This document shows positions 8,925 to 20,200 of a DNA stretch of 64,000 nt, one piece after another. The position numbers and the translations under genes were made by a program. Numbering within the stretch: the stretch's first letter is position 1; each line of letters begins with the position of its first letter. The stretch comes from Emcibacter sp. (GTDB lineage: Bacteria; Pseudomonadota; Alphaproteobacteria; Sphingomonadales; Emcibacteraceae). The notes under the pieces were generated by a model. The model was given only the letters and a program-made list of their open reading frames with translations. It did not search any database and had not been told where the DNA came from. The stretch is taken from assembly GCF_963675455.1 (NCBI RefSeq), contig NZ_OY776217.1, positions 970,001-1,034,000 of the forward strand, read 5' to 3'.

Positions 8925-11354
8925 ATGACGGAGGGGGAAGCTGGCGCGGTTGCTTTGGGCGCGATTGGGGATCATTCCGAACAGACACAGGACACACAGG
9001 CAAGTCCGGCGATAGATACCGGCCTGTCCTGCATGGTCACGCTGCTGAAGTTTCTCGGCAAGGCGGCGGACCCGGAACAGTTAAGGCATCAGAACGGCAA
9101 GGGTGGCGAGCCCTTTACCACAGAGGATATCCTGCTGGCCTGCAAGCAGCTTGAGGTCAAGGCCCGCACAAAAACCACCGACTGGAAAAAACTTGTCAAA
9201 ATGCCGCTGCCGGCCATCGGTCGGGACGGGGACGGGAACTTTTTCATCATTGGAAAAATAGCTGCCGGGGAAGACGGTGAAGAGAAAGTGCTTGTCCAGT
9301 TTCCCGGTCAGGCAAAACCGGAAATCCTTGACCGCGAGGCCTTTGAAGAGCTCTGGTCCGGAGAAGTGATTCTGATGACCACCCGGGCCAGCATCGCCGG
9401 CGCAACCCGCAAGTTCGATGTGACCTGGTTCATCCCTGCTTTGGTCAAATACCGTAAAATCCTTTATGAAGTCCTCATTGCTTCTTTCTTTCTGCAGCTG
9501 TTCGCCCTGGTGACACCGATGTTTTTCCAGGTGGTGATCGACAAGGTGCTGGTGCACAAGGGCCTGACCACACTGGATGTGATGATCATCGCCCTGGTGG
9601 TGGTCTCCACCTTTGAAGTCATCGTCGGGGGCTTACGCACCTATGTTTTTTCCCATACTACCAACCGGGTCGATGTGGAGCTTGGCGCCAAGCTGTTCCG
9701 TCATCTTTTGGCCCTGCCGCTGAGCTATTTCGAAAGCCGCCGTGTCGGGGAAAGTGTGGCCCGGGTCAGGGAACTGGACACGATACGGGAGTTCCTGACC
9801 TCTTCTTCGGTGACCCTGGTGATCGACCTTCTGTTCACCTTTGTTTTTCTGGCGGTGATGTATCTTTACAGCCCGACCCTGTTGATTATTGTGCTGGTTT
9901 CCCTGCCGCTTTATGTGATCGTCTCGGCCATCATCACCCCGATCCTGCGGAAAAGGCTTGAGGAAAAGTTCCAGCGCGGCGCCCGCAACCAGGCCTTTCT
10001 GGTGGAAACGGTGACAGGGGTGCAGACCCTGAAGGCGGCCGGGGTGGAGCCGCAGATGCAGCGCAAGTGGGAGGAAAATCTCGCAGGTTACGTGCACAGC
10101 GGCTTCCGGGCGTCCATGCTTGGCAACATCGGCTCCCAGACGGTGCAGTTTATCAACAAGGTGACGACGGTGCTGATCCTGTTTTTTGGCGCCAAGCTGG
10201 TGATTGAAGGCGCTATTACGGTGGGCCAGTTGGTGGCCTTTAACATGCTGGCGGGTCGGGTCAGCGGGCCGGTCTTGAGGCTTGCCCAGCTGTGGCAGGA
10301 TTTCCAGCAGGCCCGTATCAGTCTGGAACGGCTCGGTGATATTCTCAATACCCCGACGGAACCGACCTATAACCCGAACCGCACCACATTACCGCAGATC
10401 AAGGGCCAGGTGGAGTTCGATGCGGTCACTTTCCGTTATCGCCCCGACGGTCCCGAGGTATTGCGCCGGGTGTCGCTGATGATCCCGGCCGGGCAGATTA
10501 TTGGCATTGTCGGGCCGTCCGGATCCGGGAAAAGCACCCTGACCAAGCTGATCCAGAGGCTTTATGTGCCGGAAAGCGGCCGGGTGCTGGTAGACGGCGT
10601 TGACCTCGCCATGGTCGATCCGGCCTGGCTCAGGCGTCAGGTCGGTGTGGTGCTGCAGGAGAACCTGCTGTTTAACCGCACGGTGCGGGAAAATATCGCG
10701 CTTGCCGATCCGACCATGCCGATGGAGAAGGTCATCGCGGCGGCACAGATGGCCGGGGCCCATGAGTTTATCCTGGAGCTGCCGGAGGGGTATGACACCA
10801 TTATTGATGAGCGCGGGGCCAATCTCAGCGGCGGCCAGCGCCAGCGCATGGCCATCGCCCGGGCCCTGATCACCAATCCGCGTATCCTGATCCTGGACGA
10901 GGCGACCAGCGCGCTGGATGCTGAAAGTGAAGAGATCATCCAGAACAACCTCAAAATCATGTCCAAGGGGCGCACGGTCATTATCATCGCGCACAGGCTC
11001 AGCGCCATCAAGCAGGCGCACCGGATCATCACCGTGGAGCGGGGCGAGATTACTGAGGACGGCACCCATGAGACGTTGATGAAAAAAGGCGGTCGTTACA
11101 GCCAGCTTTATAAAAAACAGATGCAGGCGGCGACTGTGGGAGATGAGGGGGGAGGCCGCGAGGCCGGGGGGAGCTCAAGTAGCGAGCCTGGCGCTCAAGC
11201 AGCAGAAGGCGGTAGCGCATCAGGAGAGAGCGGTAGATCCCCCCACCAGACAAAACAGAGGGGAACGCGCGAGCGTGGGGGGAACTCAAGTAGCGAGGAT
11301 ACGAGCGGTAGATCCCCCCATCAAACAAAAGAAGGCGGAGCCGACGATGTTTGA
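8925..11354 (+). CDS. Type I secretion ABC transporter (HlyB-like, degenerate C39 domain)
   Basis: An inner-membrane exporter ATPase of about 809 residues. Residues about 25-155 form a C39-like domain in which the catalytic Cys position is replaced (SPAIDTGLSCMV where active peptidases have DCG.AC), so it should bind but not cleave substrate. Six membrane helices follow (about 160-440). The nucleotide-binding domain has Walker A GPSGSGKST, signature LSGGQRQRMAIARAL, Walker B ILILDEATSALD and H-loop AHRLS. The ATG at 8925 is chosen because GGGGAAGG precedes it. The last about 70 residues (GGGREAGGSSSS ... EGGADDV) are not part of the family; they are translated from two hairpin repeats (11166-11244 and 11277-11319). 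The gene overlaps the HlyD gene by 8 nt. The likely substrate is the RTX protein encoded downstream. Confidence 0.93.
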   Translation: MTEGEAGAVALGAIGDHSEQTQDTQASPAIDTGLSCMVTLLKFLGKAADPEQLRHQNGKGGEPFTTEDILLACKQLEVKARTKTTDWKKLVKMPLPAIGRDGDGNFFIIGKIAAGEDGEEKVLVQFPGQAKPEILDREAFEELWSGEVILMTTRASIAGATRKFDVTWFIPALVKYRKILYEVLIASFFLQLFALVTPMFFQVVIDKVLVHKGLTTLDVMIIALVVVSTFEVIVGGLRTYVFSHTTNRVDVELGAKLFRHLLALPLSYFESRRVGESVARVRELDTIREFLTSSSVTLVIDLLFTFVFLAVMYLYSPTLLIIVLVSLPLYVIVSAIITPILRKRLEEKFQRGARNQAFLVETVTGVQTLKAAGVEPQMQRKWEENLAGYVHSGFRASMLGNIGSQTVQFINKVTTVLILFFGAKLVIEGAITVGQLVAFNMLAGRVSGPVLRLAQLWQDFQQARISLERLGDILNTPTEPTYNPNRTTLPQIKGQVEFDAVTFRYRPDGPEVLRRVSLMIPAGQIIGIVGPSGSGKSTLTKLIQRLYVPESGRVLVDGVDLAMVDPAWLRRQVGVVLQENLLFNRTVRENIALADPTMPMEKVIAAAQMAGAHEFILELPEGYDTIIDERGANLSGGQRQRMAIARALITNPRILILDEATSALDAESEEIIQNNLKIMSKGRTVIIIAHRLSAIKQAHRIITVERGEITEDGTHETLMKKGGRYSQLYKKQMQAATVGDEGGGREAGGSSSSEPGAQAAEGGSASGESGRSPHQTKQRGTRERGGNSSSEDTSGRSPHQTKEGGADDV
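11166..11244 (+). repeat. Nested hairpin repeat inside the transporter gene
   Basis: The outer element has GGGGGGAGCTCAAGTAGCGA at its left and GAGCGGTAGATCCCCCC at its right. Between these arms sits a second complete element at 11191-11218, GCGCTCAAGCAGC ... GCGGTAGCGC. Both have the CTCAAGYAGC/GCGGTAG core and self-complementary arms, so one copy has been inserted into another. The whole is read in frame as part of the transporter's tail. Confidence 0.7.
11277..11319 (+). repeat. Hairpin repeat at the end of the transporter gene
   Basis: GGGGGGAACTCAAGTAGCGA, a short ggatac spacer, then GAGCGGTAGATCCCCCC. Arms GGGGGGA/TCCCCCC pair. It matches the outer element at 11166-11244 almost exactly and lies 27 bp before the HlyD start codon, within the transporter reading frame. 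Confidence 0.7.
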
Positions 11355-12744
11355 GAATACCCGTCGCCATATTGAGGTCTGGAAGGAATCCTGGAAGCTG
11401 CAGAAGGAACGTGAACAGAAAGCTTTCAAGGTCGAGGAGGCCGACTTCCTGCCAGCCGCGCTGGAGATCCTGGAAAAACCCGCGTCGCCCATAGGCCGGG
11501 TGATGATGCTGGTGATCCTGTTGTTTTTTACCATCGCCATAACCTGGGCGATCATCGGTCGGGTTGATGTGGTGGCCACGGCCCAGGGCAAGCTTGTGCC
11601 AAAGGGCAACATCAAAGTGATCCAGCCGGCGGAGCTTGGCGTGGTCCGGGCTATTCATGTGGAGAACGGTCAGAGTGTGAAAGCCGGTGATTTACTGATC
11701 GAGCTGGATACCACCATGAGCGGAGCCGATGAGGAAAGTGCGAAGCGGGAACTGCAGGTGGCGCTGGTGGATAAGGCCCGGGCAGAGGCTCTGCTCAGTG
11801 CCATTGACGGCGGGTCTGTGGAGATCATAGCGCCGGAAGAGATCTCCGAGGCGACCCGGCTGATGCAGAACCGGCTGATCAAAAGCCAGCTGGATGAATA
11901 TAATGCCTCCATCGCCAGTTACGAGCAGCAGAAGCAGGAGCGGGAAGCGGAAGCCCGGGTGGTCAGCCAGGAGATCCGTAAGTTGGAAGAAACCCTGCCC
12001 CTGCTTGAAGAGCAGGTTCAGGCGAGAGCGGAACTTGTGGACAAGGGCCTGTCGCCAAGATTTCAGTATCTGGAATATCAGGAACGTCTGGTCGGTCAGA
12101 CCCGGGATCTGGACATTCAGAAGGATCAGTTGACGCGGGTAAAGGCCTCGATCCAGTCGGTGGAAAAACAGATGGAACAGATCCGTCAGGAATTCCGCAA
12201 GACGGCGCTGGGGGAACTTGCCGAGGCGGAAGACCGTATTGTCGGCCTGAGCCAGACCCTGACCAAGGCCAGCAAACGCCGTGAATTGCAGGCGCTGCAT
12301 GCGCCTGTGGATGGTAAGGTGCAGCAGCTGGCCATTCATACGGTCGGCGGTGTGGTGCAGGCGGGCGATGCGCTGATGGCAGTGGTGCCGCGCGACACCA
12401 TTCTGCAGGTGGAAGCCAATGTGCTGAACAAGGACATCGGTTTTGTCCATGAGGGGCAGGAGGTGGAGGTCAAGCTCGAAGCTTTTCCCTTCACCAAATA
12501 CGGCATTATTCACGGAAGGCTTGACCATCTCGCCCGGGATGCGGTGCAGGATGAGAACCTCGGCCTGATTTATCCGGCCAAGATCAGCATCGAAAAAAAC
12601 AGCATCATGGTCGAGGGAAAACAGGTGGGACTCGGGCCCGGTATGGCGCTCACCGCTGAGATCAAGACCGGCAAACGCCGCCTGATCGAATTTATTCTCT
12701 CTCCGCTTTTGCGCTACAAAGATGAAAGCATGCGCGAGCGGTGA
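11347..12744 (+). CDS. Type I secretion membrane-fusion protein (HlyD family)
   Basis: A 465-residue periplasmic adaptor linking the ABC exporter to an outer-membrane channel. A cytosolic N-terminus is followed by one membrane helix at about 58-78 (MMLVILLFFTIAITWAII), a first lipoyl half-motif (GKLVPKGNIKVIQP, VVRAIHVENGQSVKAGDLLIELD), a long coiled coil (about 185-300) and the second lipoyl half (LHAPVDGKVQQLAIHTVGGVVQAGDALM). A C-terminal beta-barrel ends the protein. The start at 11347 overlaps the transporter stop, which indicates translational coupling. No TolC-like gene is seen nearby, so the outer-membrane channel must be encoded elsewhere. Confidence 0.93.
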   Translation: MFENTRRHIEVWKESWKLQKEREQKAFKVEEADFLPAALEILEKPASPIGRVMMLVILLFFTIAITWAIIGRVDVVATAQGKLVPKGNIKVIQPAELGVVRAIHVENGQSVKAGDLLIELDTTMSGADEESAKRELQVALVDKARAEALLSAIDGGSVEIIAPEEISEATRLMQNRLIKSQLDEYNASIASYEQQKQEREAEARVVSQEIRKLEETLPLLEEQVQARAELVDKGLSPRFQYLEYQERLVGQTRDLDIQKDQLTRVKASIQSVEKQMEQIRQEFRKTALGELAEAEDRIVGLSQTLTKASKRRELQALHAPVDGKVQQLAIHTVGGVVQAGDALMAVVPRDTILQVEANVLNKDIGFVHEGQEVEVKLEAFPFTKYGIIHGRLDHLARDAVQDENLGLIYPAKISIEKNSIMVEGKQVGLGPGMALTAEIKTGKRRLIEFILSPLLRYKDESMRER

Positions 12745-13042
12745 GGGACTTCCCGGCTCCACCAGAATTTTTTTTTCATATTTGAGTTTTCTAAACTGGC
12801 AGGGGAAATCGGGGCTGTTGCAGGGTGGTAACGGGATTTGTTAAGCCGTTAGTCCAAATGCACTATTTCCAGCCTTTACAACTGTTAGTACTCTGTTAAC
12901 TATATACTGAGTTGCGGGGGCAGCTTTCGGCAGCTTTCCGTTTGATCTTGGGGGATCTTGTGCATATCGACTTATTCCAGCCATTTTGTTTGTTCAGATT
13001 TTCGACGGTCCGTGTCGGGCATGTCGAGGAAGGATGTCTGGA

Positions 13043-14248
13043 ATGAACAGAAACACACTCATATTTGTATTGGTTGGCGTTGGAGCCGTATTATCTCTGG
13101 CCTGGGGGCTGCTAACCACCAATTCACCTGAAAAAGAAGAAGAGGCCCAGCCGAAGTTCTATTTTCATCTTTATGCGGATGTGGAATTCGATGGTGAGCA
13201 TGTGGTTTATGACGACTATATTCTCTGCGAAGCCTACGTATATAAATATTTGGACCGGGCGGCCGATCGGGGTTACGTAATGGGCAGCATTGCACAGGGC
13301 AAGCGTTTGGCGGGTGGGGGTGTTTTGTTTCTGAAGACGCCCCATTTCTGTGGCTATGGTAACAAGGCCTGGAACAAAAATCGTCGCCAGCAGCCCATTG
13401 AACGACTAACGGACCAGGCCGCCCTTCAGGCAATTGAGCCCAGGACCGATTACATTCCGCTTTTTTACTGGTCCGACGATGACACTCATCCGACAGTCAT
13501 GGAATCCTATGAATCCGAGACCTATTTCAAGCAGCCTTATGCGCGCCTGAAAATCAACCGGGTGGTGGTGGATGATTATACGACGGTGCTGCCGGACGGG
13601 GTAGAAGGGCTGGACTATCGGGAAAAGCTTCCCGATCCCATGAGCCCCTCGTTTTTGCGTGCAAAGAATTCAGAAGTTCCTGAAGAAAAGCGTGAAGAAT
13701 ACAAAAGTATCGGCGGGGGATGGGTTAGTTATGCGCTGCACCCTGTTTTTGAAGAAGAATGGGAAACAGCTCCGTCATTGAGAGAAATGCTTGGGGGCTT
13801 GGGAGCTGGAAGCAGCATTTTCCAAGACGATAGCCTTTACGCTCTGGTAGTTAATGAAGTGGACCGGGATAAACAATCTGACGCAACTCATAAATTTTCA
13901 GATAGTTACTCAATTGCACATTATCTTCATTCAAAAAATCGCAAGAGTGGACTAACAAAGTTTCAGGATGCAGGGACGAGTGCCCAGCTGAGTGGAAGGT
14001 ACTTAGATGAGTATTTGGCACTTGAAAGGATTGATGAAGTGGTTCCTTTAAAGTGTGTGCGACTGCGGTGCTGGGTCGAGGAAAAATGGCTTGGTATCAG
14101 ATTTTATTACCCGCTTTCTAAATTAGGAAGTTCGAATTCCGTGCGAACAATTGAGTATAATGAATTTGAAATCCGGATTAGGCCGCGGTCTGCATTTTAC
14201 GATCCAAAGACTAAGATAATTTGGATTCTAGCATCACAACCGATTTAA
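13043..14248 (+). CDS. Unknown membrane-anchored protein upstream of the RTX gene
   Basis: A protein of about 401 residues with one N-terminal membrane helix (TLIFVLVGVGAVLSLAWGLL) and the rest probably periplasmic. I recognise no family. Features seen: paired cysteines (YILCEAYVYKY, HFCGYGNKAW, and CVRLRCWVEEKWLG near the end) and many aromatic residues. It ends 18 bp before the RTX start and is probably co-transcribed with it, after a 298-bp gap from the HlyD gene. A role linked to the RTX protein, such as inhibiting its lipase domain or assisting its export, is inference from position only. The second half (from about 13780) is clearly more AT-rich than the first. GAGGAAGG at 13026 supports the start at 13043, with 13034 as alternative. 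Confidence 0.75.
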   Translation: MNRNTLIFVLVGVGAVLSLAWGLLTTNSPEKEEEAQPKFYFHLYADVEFDGEHVVYDDYILCEAYVYKYLDRAADRGYVMGSIAQGKRLAGGGVLFLKTPHFCGYGNKAWNKNRRQQPIERLTDQAALQAIEPRTDYIPLFYWSDDDTHPTVMESYESETYFKQPYARLKINRVVVDDYTTVLPDGVEGLDYREKLPDPMSPSFLRAKNSEVPEEKREEYKSIGGGWVSYALHPVFEEEWETAPSLREMLGGLGAGSSIFQDDSLYALVVNEVDRDKQSDATHKFSDSYSIAHYLHSKNRKSGLTKFQDAGTSAQLSGRYLDEYLALERIDEVVPLKCVRLRCWVEEKWLGIRFYYPLSKLGSSNSVRTIEYNEFEIRIRPRSAFYDPKTKIIWILASQPI

Positions 14249-14266
14249 AGTTTGATAGGAGGGGAC

Positions 14267-17200
14267 ATGCTTGGTTCCACAGCAGATTACGCACTTATGG
14301 CTTCAGCGGCCTATGATACATATAAAAATACTACCGATGAGTATTTTGATTTAGGGGGTGGTTCTGGTGATAAGTTTGGAGATGGAAATTGGGAATTCGT
14401 CGATTTTAACCTTCAAGACCCATTAAATCCTCCTCTTCCATCAGGTCGTACCTATCAAATTGATGATAACGGGTTCATCACCAATGAAACCACCGGGTTT
14501 GCTGCACGGATATTTATTGATCCATCAGGAAATGTCGTTATTTCTTTCAGAGGATCGGCCACTTTCGATATTAACGACTTGGATGCGGACTGGACAAACA
14601 GTAATATAGGTTTTGCGGATTCTCCGTTTGCATATGTTGAGCAAGCCATAGATGCCGATTATATCATGCGGCTTGTCATTGACCAGTATGGCAAAGACAA
14701 ATTGACTGTAACGGGCCATTCACTTGGGGGGGGCTTGGCGGGGATGATGGCCGTCCGGTATGAAGTGGATGCAGTTGTCTTCGATCCAGCTCCTTACGGT
14801 TTTGTGCTTGATGAAGCGGTGCAGGGGGCGATGTATTCCAATGAAAATGTGATTGATTATTACCTTGCTAATCAGCGAGCAAAACAACATATCACCACCT
14901 ACAACCTTAAAGGTGAATTCCTGTCTACATGGTGGATGGAAAATCTTGTTGTTTTTGTAAACAGCCTCTCTACTTATTTTGGGCTTCAGGATGAAGATGA
15001 AGCTACATTAGAAACAACTTTGCCCTGGCTGGCTAAAGAAACACATGAAATTACATTTAGCGGGGAAGGCTTGTGGCATAATTTATTGCTGGCGCTGGAT
15101 TTTGAATCTCCCGCGGCTCGTCATGCGATTGATATTTTGGCTCTTTTGTTAAACAGAGGTGTAGATAGTGGAGATGGCCGCGACTTTACGTCATTACTGG
15201 AGCGGCTTCCTTATATTGTAAATACGTCGTTGAATGGCGATATTGATGGTCCATTGAACAATCTGGATAAACCGGATTGGACCGTTCTGTTCCGCGCCTT
15301 GGTGGACAATGACGATTTTTATCAGAAATTCTATGATTCCCTAGATCGGCTTACTCAAACAGGTGAAGTGGCTAATCTTACCCAAGATGCTCGGAATTCA
15401 CTAATTTCCTTTGCCTTCCAGATTGCGGCTGACCTGATCAATGACAATTTGAACAATCCATCCGGATTGTCTGCGGAAGGTGTATTCAGTGACGATGCGA
15501 ATGGTATTTTTGTAGACTTCACGAAAATTGACGGTGTATCTGACAACGTACCCGCAAGCGTCAAGGAAATTGACTATTTCAATGACTGGTTGCAGGTTCA
15601 GACATCAATCAATCTTCAGATTTTTTCTCCGGCCTTTGACGAAAAATATTTCGATATCATGTCGGCCCTGAGCGGCGGAGCTGATTCTGAGACTGTCGTT
15701 TTTAACGGATTTTCCGTTCAGTCATCAGCAGATGAGGGTGCCATTGTGGATGCCTCGTCGATCACGGCTTCCAGCTATGGCTATGGGTTATTTGCCATCG
15801 GCGGAGATGTGGGGGGAGATCACATCATCGGTACAGATGGAAAAGATTTGATTTTTTCTGGTAAAGGAACCGGAGATGTTGTTGATGCTGGAGAAGGTGA
15901 GGATATCATCACCAGTTTCTCCAGCAATGCTGATATTGATGGTGGATCAGGTAATGATATTATAATCGGTAAAGGTGCCTCTTCGACCATTTATGGCGGT
16001 TCGGGAGACGACTTTATTGCATGGTTCGGGGCTGGATCTGTCATCTATACCGGTGAGGGTGCAGACAATGTACTGATTGCCGACAATACGCTGATCGCCG
16101 ACGCCACAGGTGAGGACCGTCTTTATCTGTGGGGCTGGAGGCTGACGGGCGGTATTAAATACGGGGGCGGGGAAAGCCCCTATGCCCAAAGCCTCTTCGC
16201 CACTTACGGCATCAATACTGACGGTGAACTGGTGATTATCGACAAGATTTTCGGCAACACCACCTATGTGGCCAATTATGTGGGCGGTCCGGGTGTGACG
16301 AGCCCCACGGCGGGCATCCAGATCGCCCAACTCGACTTCAATTTCATGCAGCTCATGGATGCGGATTTTGTGCCGGGTTCCCATGTTTCCTGGCTGGACG
16401 AGGCGCTTGATATTATCGTGCAGGCCGGGACCGGTTCCCCACGCAAGAAAACTACCGATCCCCTTGTTCTCGACCTGGACGGGGACGGGCTGGAGCTTAC
16501 GTCGGAGACGGTGGTCTCGCCCTATTTTGATATGGATGAAGACGGCTTTGGCGAACGCACTGGCTGGGTGCGCCCGGACGACGGTTTCCTGGTCCGCGAT
16601 CTTAACGCCAACGGCAAGATCGACGATATTTCCGAAATGTTCGGCGATTCAGAACAGGACGGGTTTGCCGCCCTGGCCGCTCTGGATGAAAATCTGGACG
16701 GGGTGATTGACGCCCAGGACAGCGGCTTTGCCGGACTTAAGATCTGGCAGGACCTGGATCAGGACGGGATCACCGATGCGGGCGAGCTCAGCAGCCTTGC
16801 CGATCACAATATTACCTCGCTGAACCTTGCCTATGGCGTCCCGACCGGCGGAGACGCGGTCAATGCGGGCAATCCGGTCCTGGGCTTGGGCTCCTTCACC
16901 CGCGGCGATGGCAGCACAGGCGACCTTTATGATGTGGCCTTCGCCATTGACAATTTCAATACGAAAGATCTGGGCGACCTGACGGTCAGTCCGGAAGCCG
17001 CGGTATTGCCGGAGCTGCGCGGGCACGGGGAGCTTGCCGACCTGAGCGTGGCCATGACCCGGGATGCGGCATTGCTGTCACAGGTGGATTCTGTCTCCGC
17101 TTCTGTGCCCCAGGACATTACCCTGGACAACCTGCGCGAGGCCGTCAAGCCGGTACTGTATAGCTGGGCCGGGGCGGTCGAGGGCGAACGGCCCGGTATC

Positions 17201-20200
17201 TATTACATCTATACGGAGGCACCGGACGGCACACGCACCGTTAGCGAGTTTTTCTATTATGACGAGGTGGAAGGTCACTGGGTACGGCACAGCGGCACCG
17301 ACACCTATGACGGCGAAGGCCAGCTTGTTGTCGCGATCACCGAAAACCAGATCCAGAACTGGCCGCTTGCGGCCGGGGAAAGTCTGGGCGAGCTGACCGG
17401 TCAGGATCTGACCTTCTTTGAAAAATATACCGGGGAGAAGATGCCCTGGGACAATCTGGTCGACGGCGTAGGGGCCTACAGCAGCCTGGTCGGTTATGTG
17501 GAAAGCCTGACCCGCATGCAGGATATTCTTGCGGTCACCTTCGCGGTGGAAGGAAGCCTGTCCGGCTTCTTTGACGATATCAGCTATGACAGGGGAGAGG
17601 AGCTGTTCAGTTCTTCGGCCGTAAATCAGCTTGTACCGGTGATGACTGACATATTTGCCGGGGCGCCGGGCACGGAAATAGAGGCCCGCACCTACCTTCA
17701 GAACTGGTATCCGGTGCTGAAAATCTTCCTGGAACGATTCGATCGCGGCTCAAGCAGTCTGTTGCTGACCCACAGCTTCCTGTTTTCCAATCTTGTGGCC
17801 GGATATGAGGCGTCGGGCTCTGTGCTGTCTTTGGCGGAAGTTGTTGATATCTTTGATATCCAGTCGGTGATTGAGGCCGATGATGCGACAACGGACGGCA
17901 CCGCTGACGAAGATATTTTCTATCTCAGCACTACGGAATCGACCTATGCCGGGGGCAACGGCTATGACGCCTATGTGGTGGGTGGCGGTTTTGCCAATGC
18001 GGTGATTGACGATACCGACAGCAATGATACGGATCTCCTGCGTTTTGCGGTTCATACAGCGGCGGACATCACCGCGCGCCGGGACGGCATTGACCTAATC
18101 CTGACCGATACCGCAACCGGAAATGAAATCAGGATCGAGGAACAGTTCCTTGGCCGGGAGCCAGGTTTGTTCGGCGGGGACTTCAATCCCGACCGCGGGG
18201 TGACGGAGATCATCTTTGCCGACGGAACGGTCTGGGACAAGGTTGATATTGCCAGGGCCGTGTCCACACCTGACGCAAGTGACCAGATCATTACCGGCAC
18301 CAATGACATTGATGTGCTGGACGGGGGCGCGGGGACGGACCTTCTTAAGGGCGGCAACGATGCCGATCTTTATTACTTTGGCGAAGGGTATGGCAACGAC
18401 AGCATTGACGAAACTTCGGACAATATTCTTCTAGGCGGCCCTGATATCGTCGCCTTCAGGGATAGCCTGACCCGGGACGACATTACTTTCTCCCGTAACG
18501 GCAATTCAGATGACCTGGTTGTTACCCTGAATACGACCGGCGAAACTCTTACCATCATCGACCAGTTTGATGCGTTCGACACCGGAGTTCTGGGTATTCG
18601 CTGGCTGGACCGGATCGAGAATTTCGCCTTTGACGACGGAACAGGCTACACTTGGGAAGAGGTTATCGGGGTATTGACCCAGGGTACCGAGGCCCAGGAA
18701 AATATTTACGGCTTTTATTATGGCGACACCATTGACGGCCATGGCGGCAGCGATTTTCTGTCCGGCGGCAACGTGGGTGATAACTACCTGATTGGCAAAG
18801 GTTATGGACATACGGTCATTGAAGATAACCAGGACAATATCCTGACCAATGACGCCGACCGGGTTATTTTCAAGGATGTTTATGCCGATGAGGTTACTTT
18901 CTCTCGTGACGGCGGCAGTTTGAACCTTGTAATCACCATCAATGAAACCGGCGAAACTGTTACTCTCAGAAACCAGTTTGACGGTTTTAACACCGGTGTG
19001 TTTGGTGTCATCCGCTTTGACATGATTGAATATGTCGAGTTTGCGGACGGTACTTTCCTCAATGCCTTTGAAATCCAGGACCTTCTGCTGGAAGAAGGCA
19101 AGACGGATGGCAATGATGTCATTTATGGTTTCTTCTCGGCAGATGTTCTTGATGGCGGTCTGGGTGATGACTTCCTGGCCGGCGGTGATGGCGGGGATAC
19201 CTATATCTTCAATCCTGGCTATGGCCATGACACCATCAGTGATTATCAGGAAAGTGTTCTTGACGATGCGCCTGACAGGGTGGTGTTCGGAGACGGGTTT
19301 ACCGTTGCAGACCTCCGGGTAGGGCGTAATGGTAACACAGCCATCCTTACCTTTGAAGGGCATGCCGATGAGCTCACCGTCAATGGAATGTATGGTCAGT
19401 ATGGTGACTACCGGGTCGAGGAATTTGAGTTCTTTGACGGTACCATATTGAACTGGGAGGATATTCAGGATCTGTATCTTCTGCAGCAGAAAACCGATGG
19501 TGACGATGTTATCGATGGTTTTTCGACAACAGAAGACACGCTGGACGGCGGGTTGGGGAATGATACCCTTCTCGGTGATGCCAGGAGTGATACTTATATC
19601 TTTGGTCGAGGCTATGGTCAGGATGTTGTCTATGATAATGATCACAATAATACCTTTGGCGGAACCGACAAAATATCGTTTGGAGAGAATATAGCTCCTG
19701 AGGATTTAATTTTTACAAGAGATGGCAGTGCGCTGATCATTGAGATCGCCGGAACCACGGATAAGCTGACAATTTCAGGCCAGTTTAATTTTACCGCTTT
19801 GCATGAAGTCGAGGAATTCCACTTCAGTGACGGTACTGTTCTTAGCCAGTTTGATGTGCAGGAACTTCTGCTGCAGGGCACGGAAGGTGATGACACCCTG
19901 ATAGGGTTCAACAGTCAGGATGTTCTTGACGGGGGAGCGGGAAATGACAGGCTGGAAGGAGGACGTTCCGGTGATACTTATGTCTTTGACATCGGTTATG
20001 GCAATGACGTTGTTTATGACAAACTGGATCACGTAGCATACGACAGTCCCGACAAGGTTTCGTTTGGGCAGGGCATTACTGTTGACAATATCTATTTCAC
20101 CCGTAGCGGGGATAGTCTCATCGTTGGCATTGACGGTTATGAGGATACATTGACCCTTCTTGGGCAGTTTGCCTTTAGCGATCTGTACGAGATTGAAGAA

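Noticed and set aside
10389..12762. Minus-strand frames of 226 and 356 codons opposite the transporter and HlyD genes
   Set aside because: Both strands are open because of high third-position GC; the plus-strand proteins have clear motifs and the antisense ones do not.
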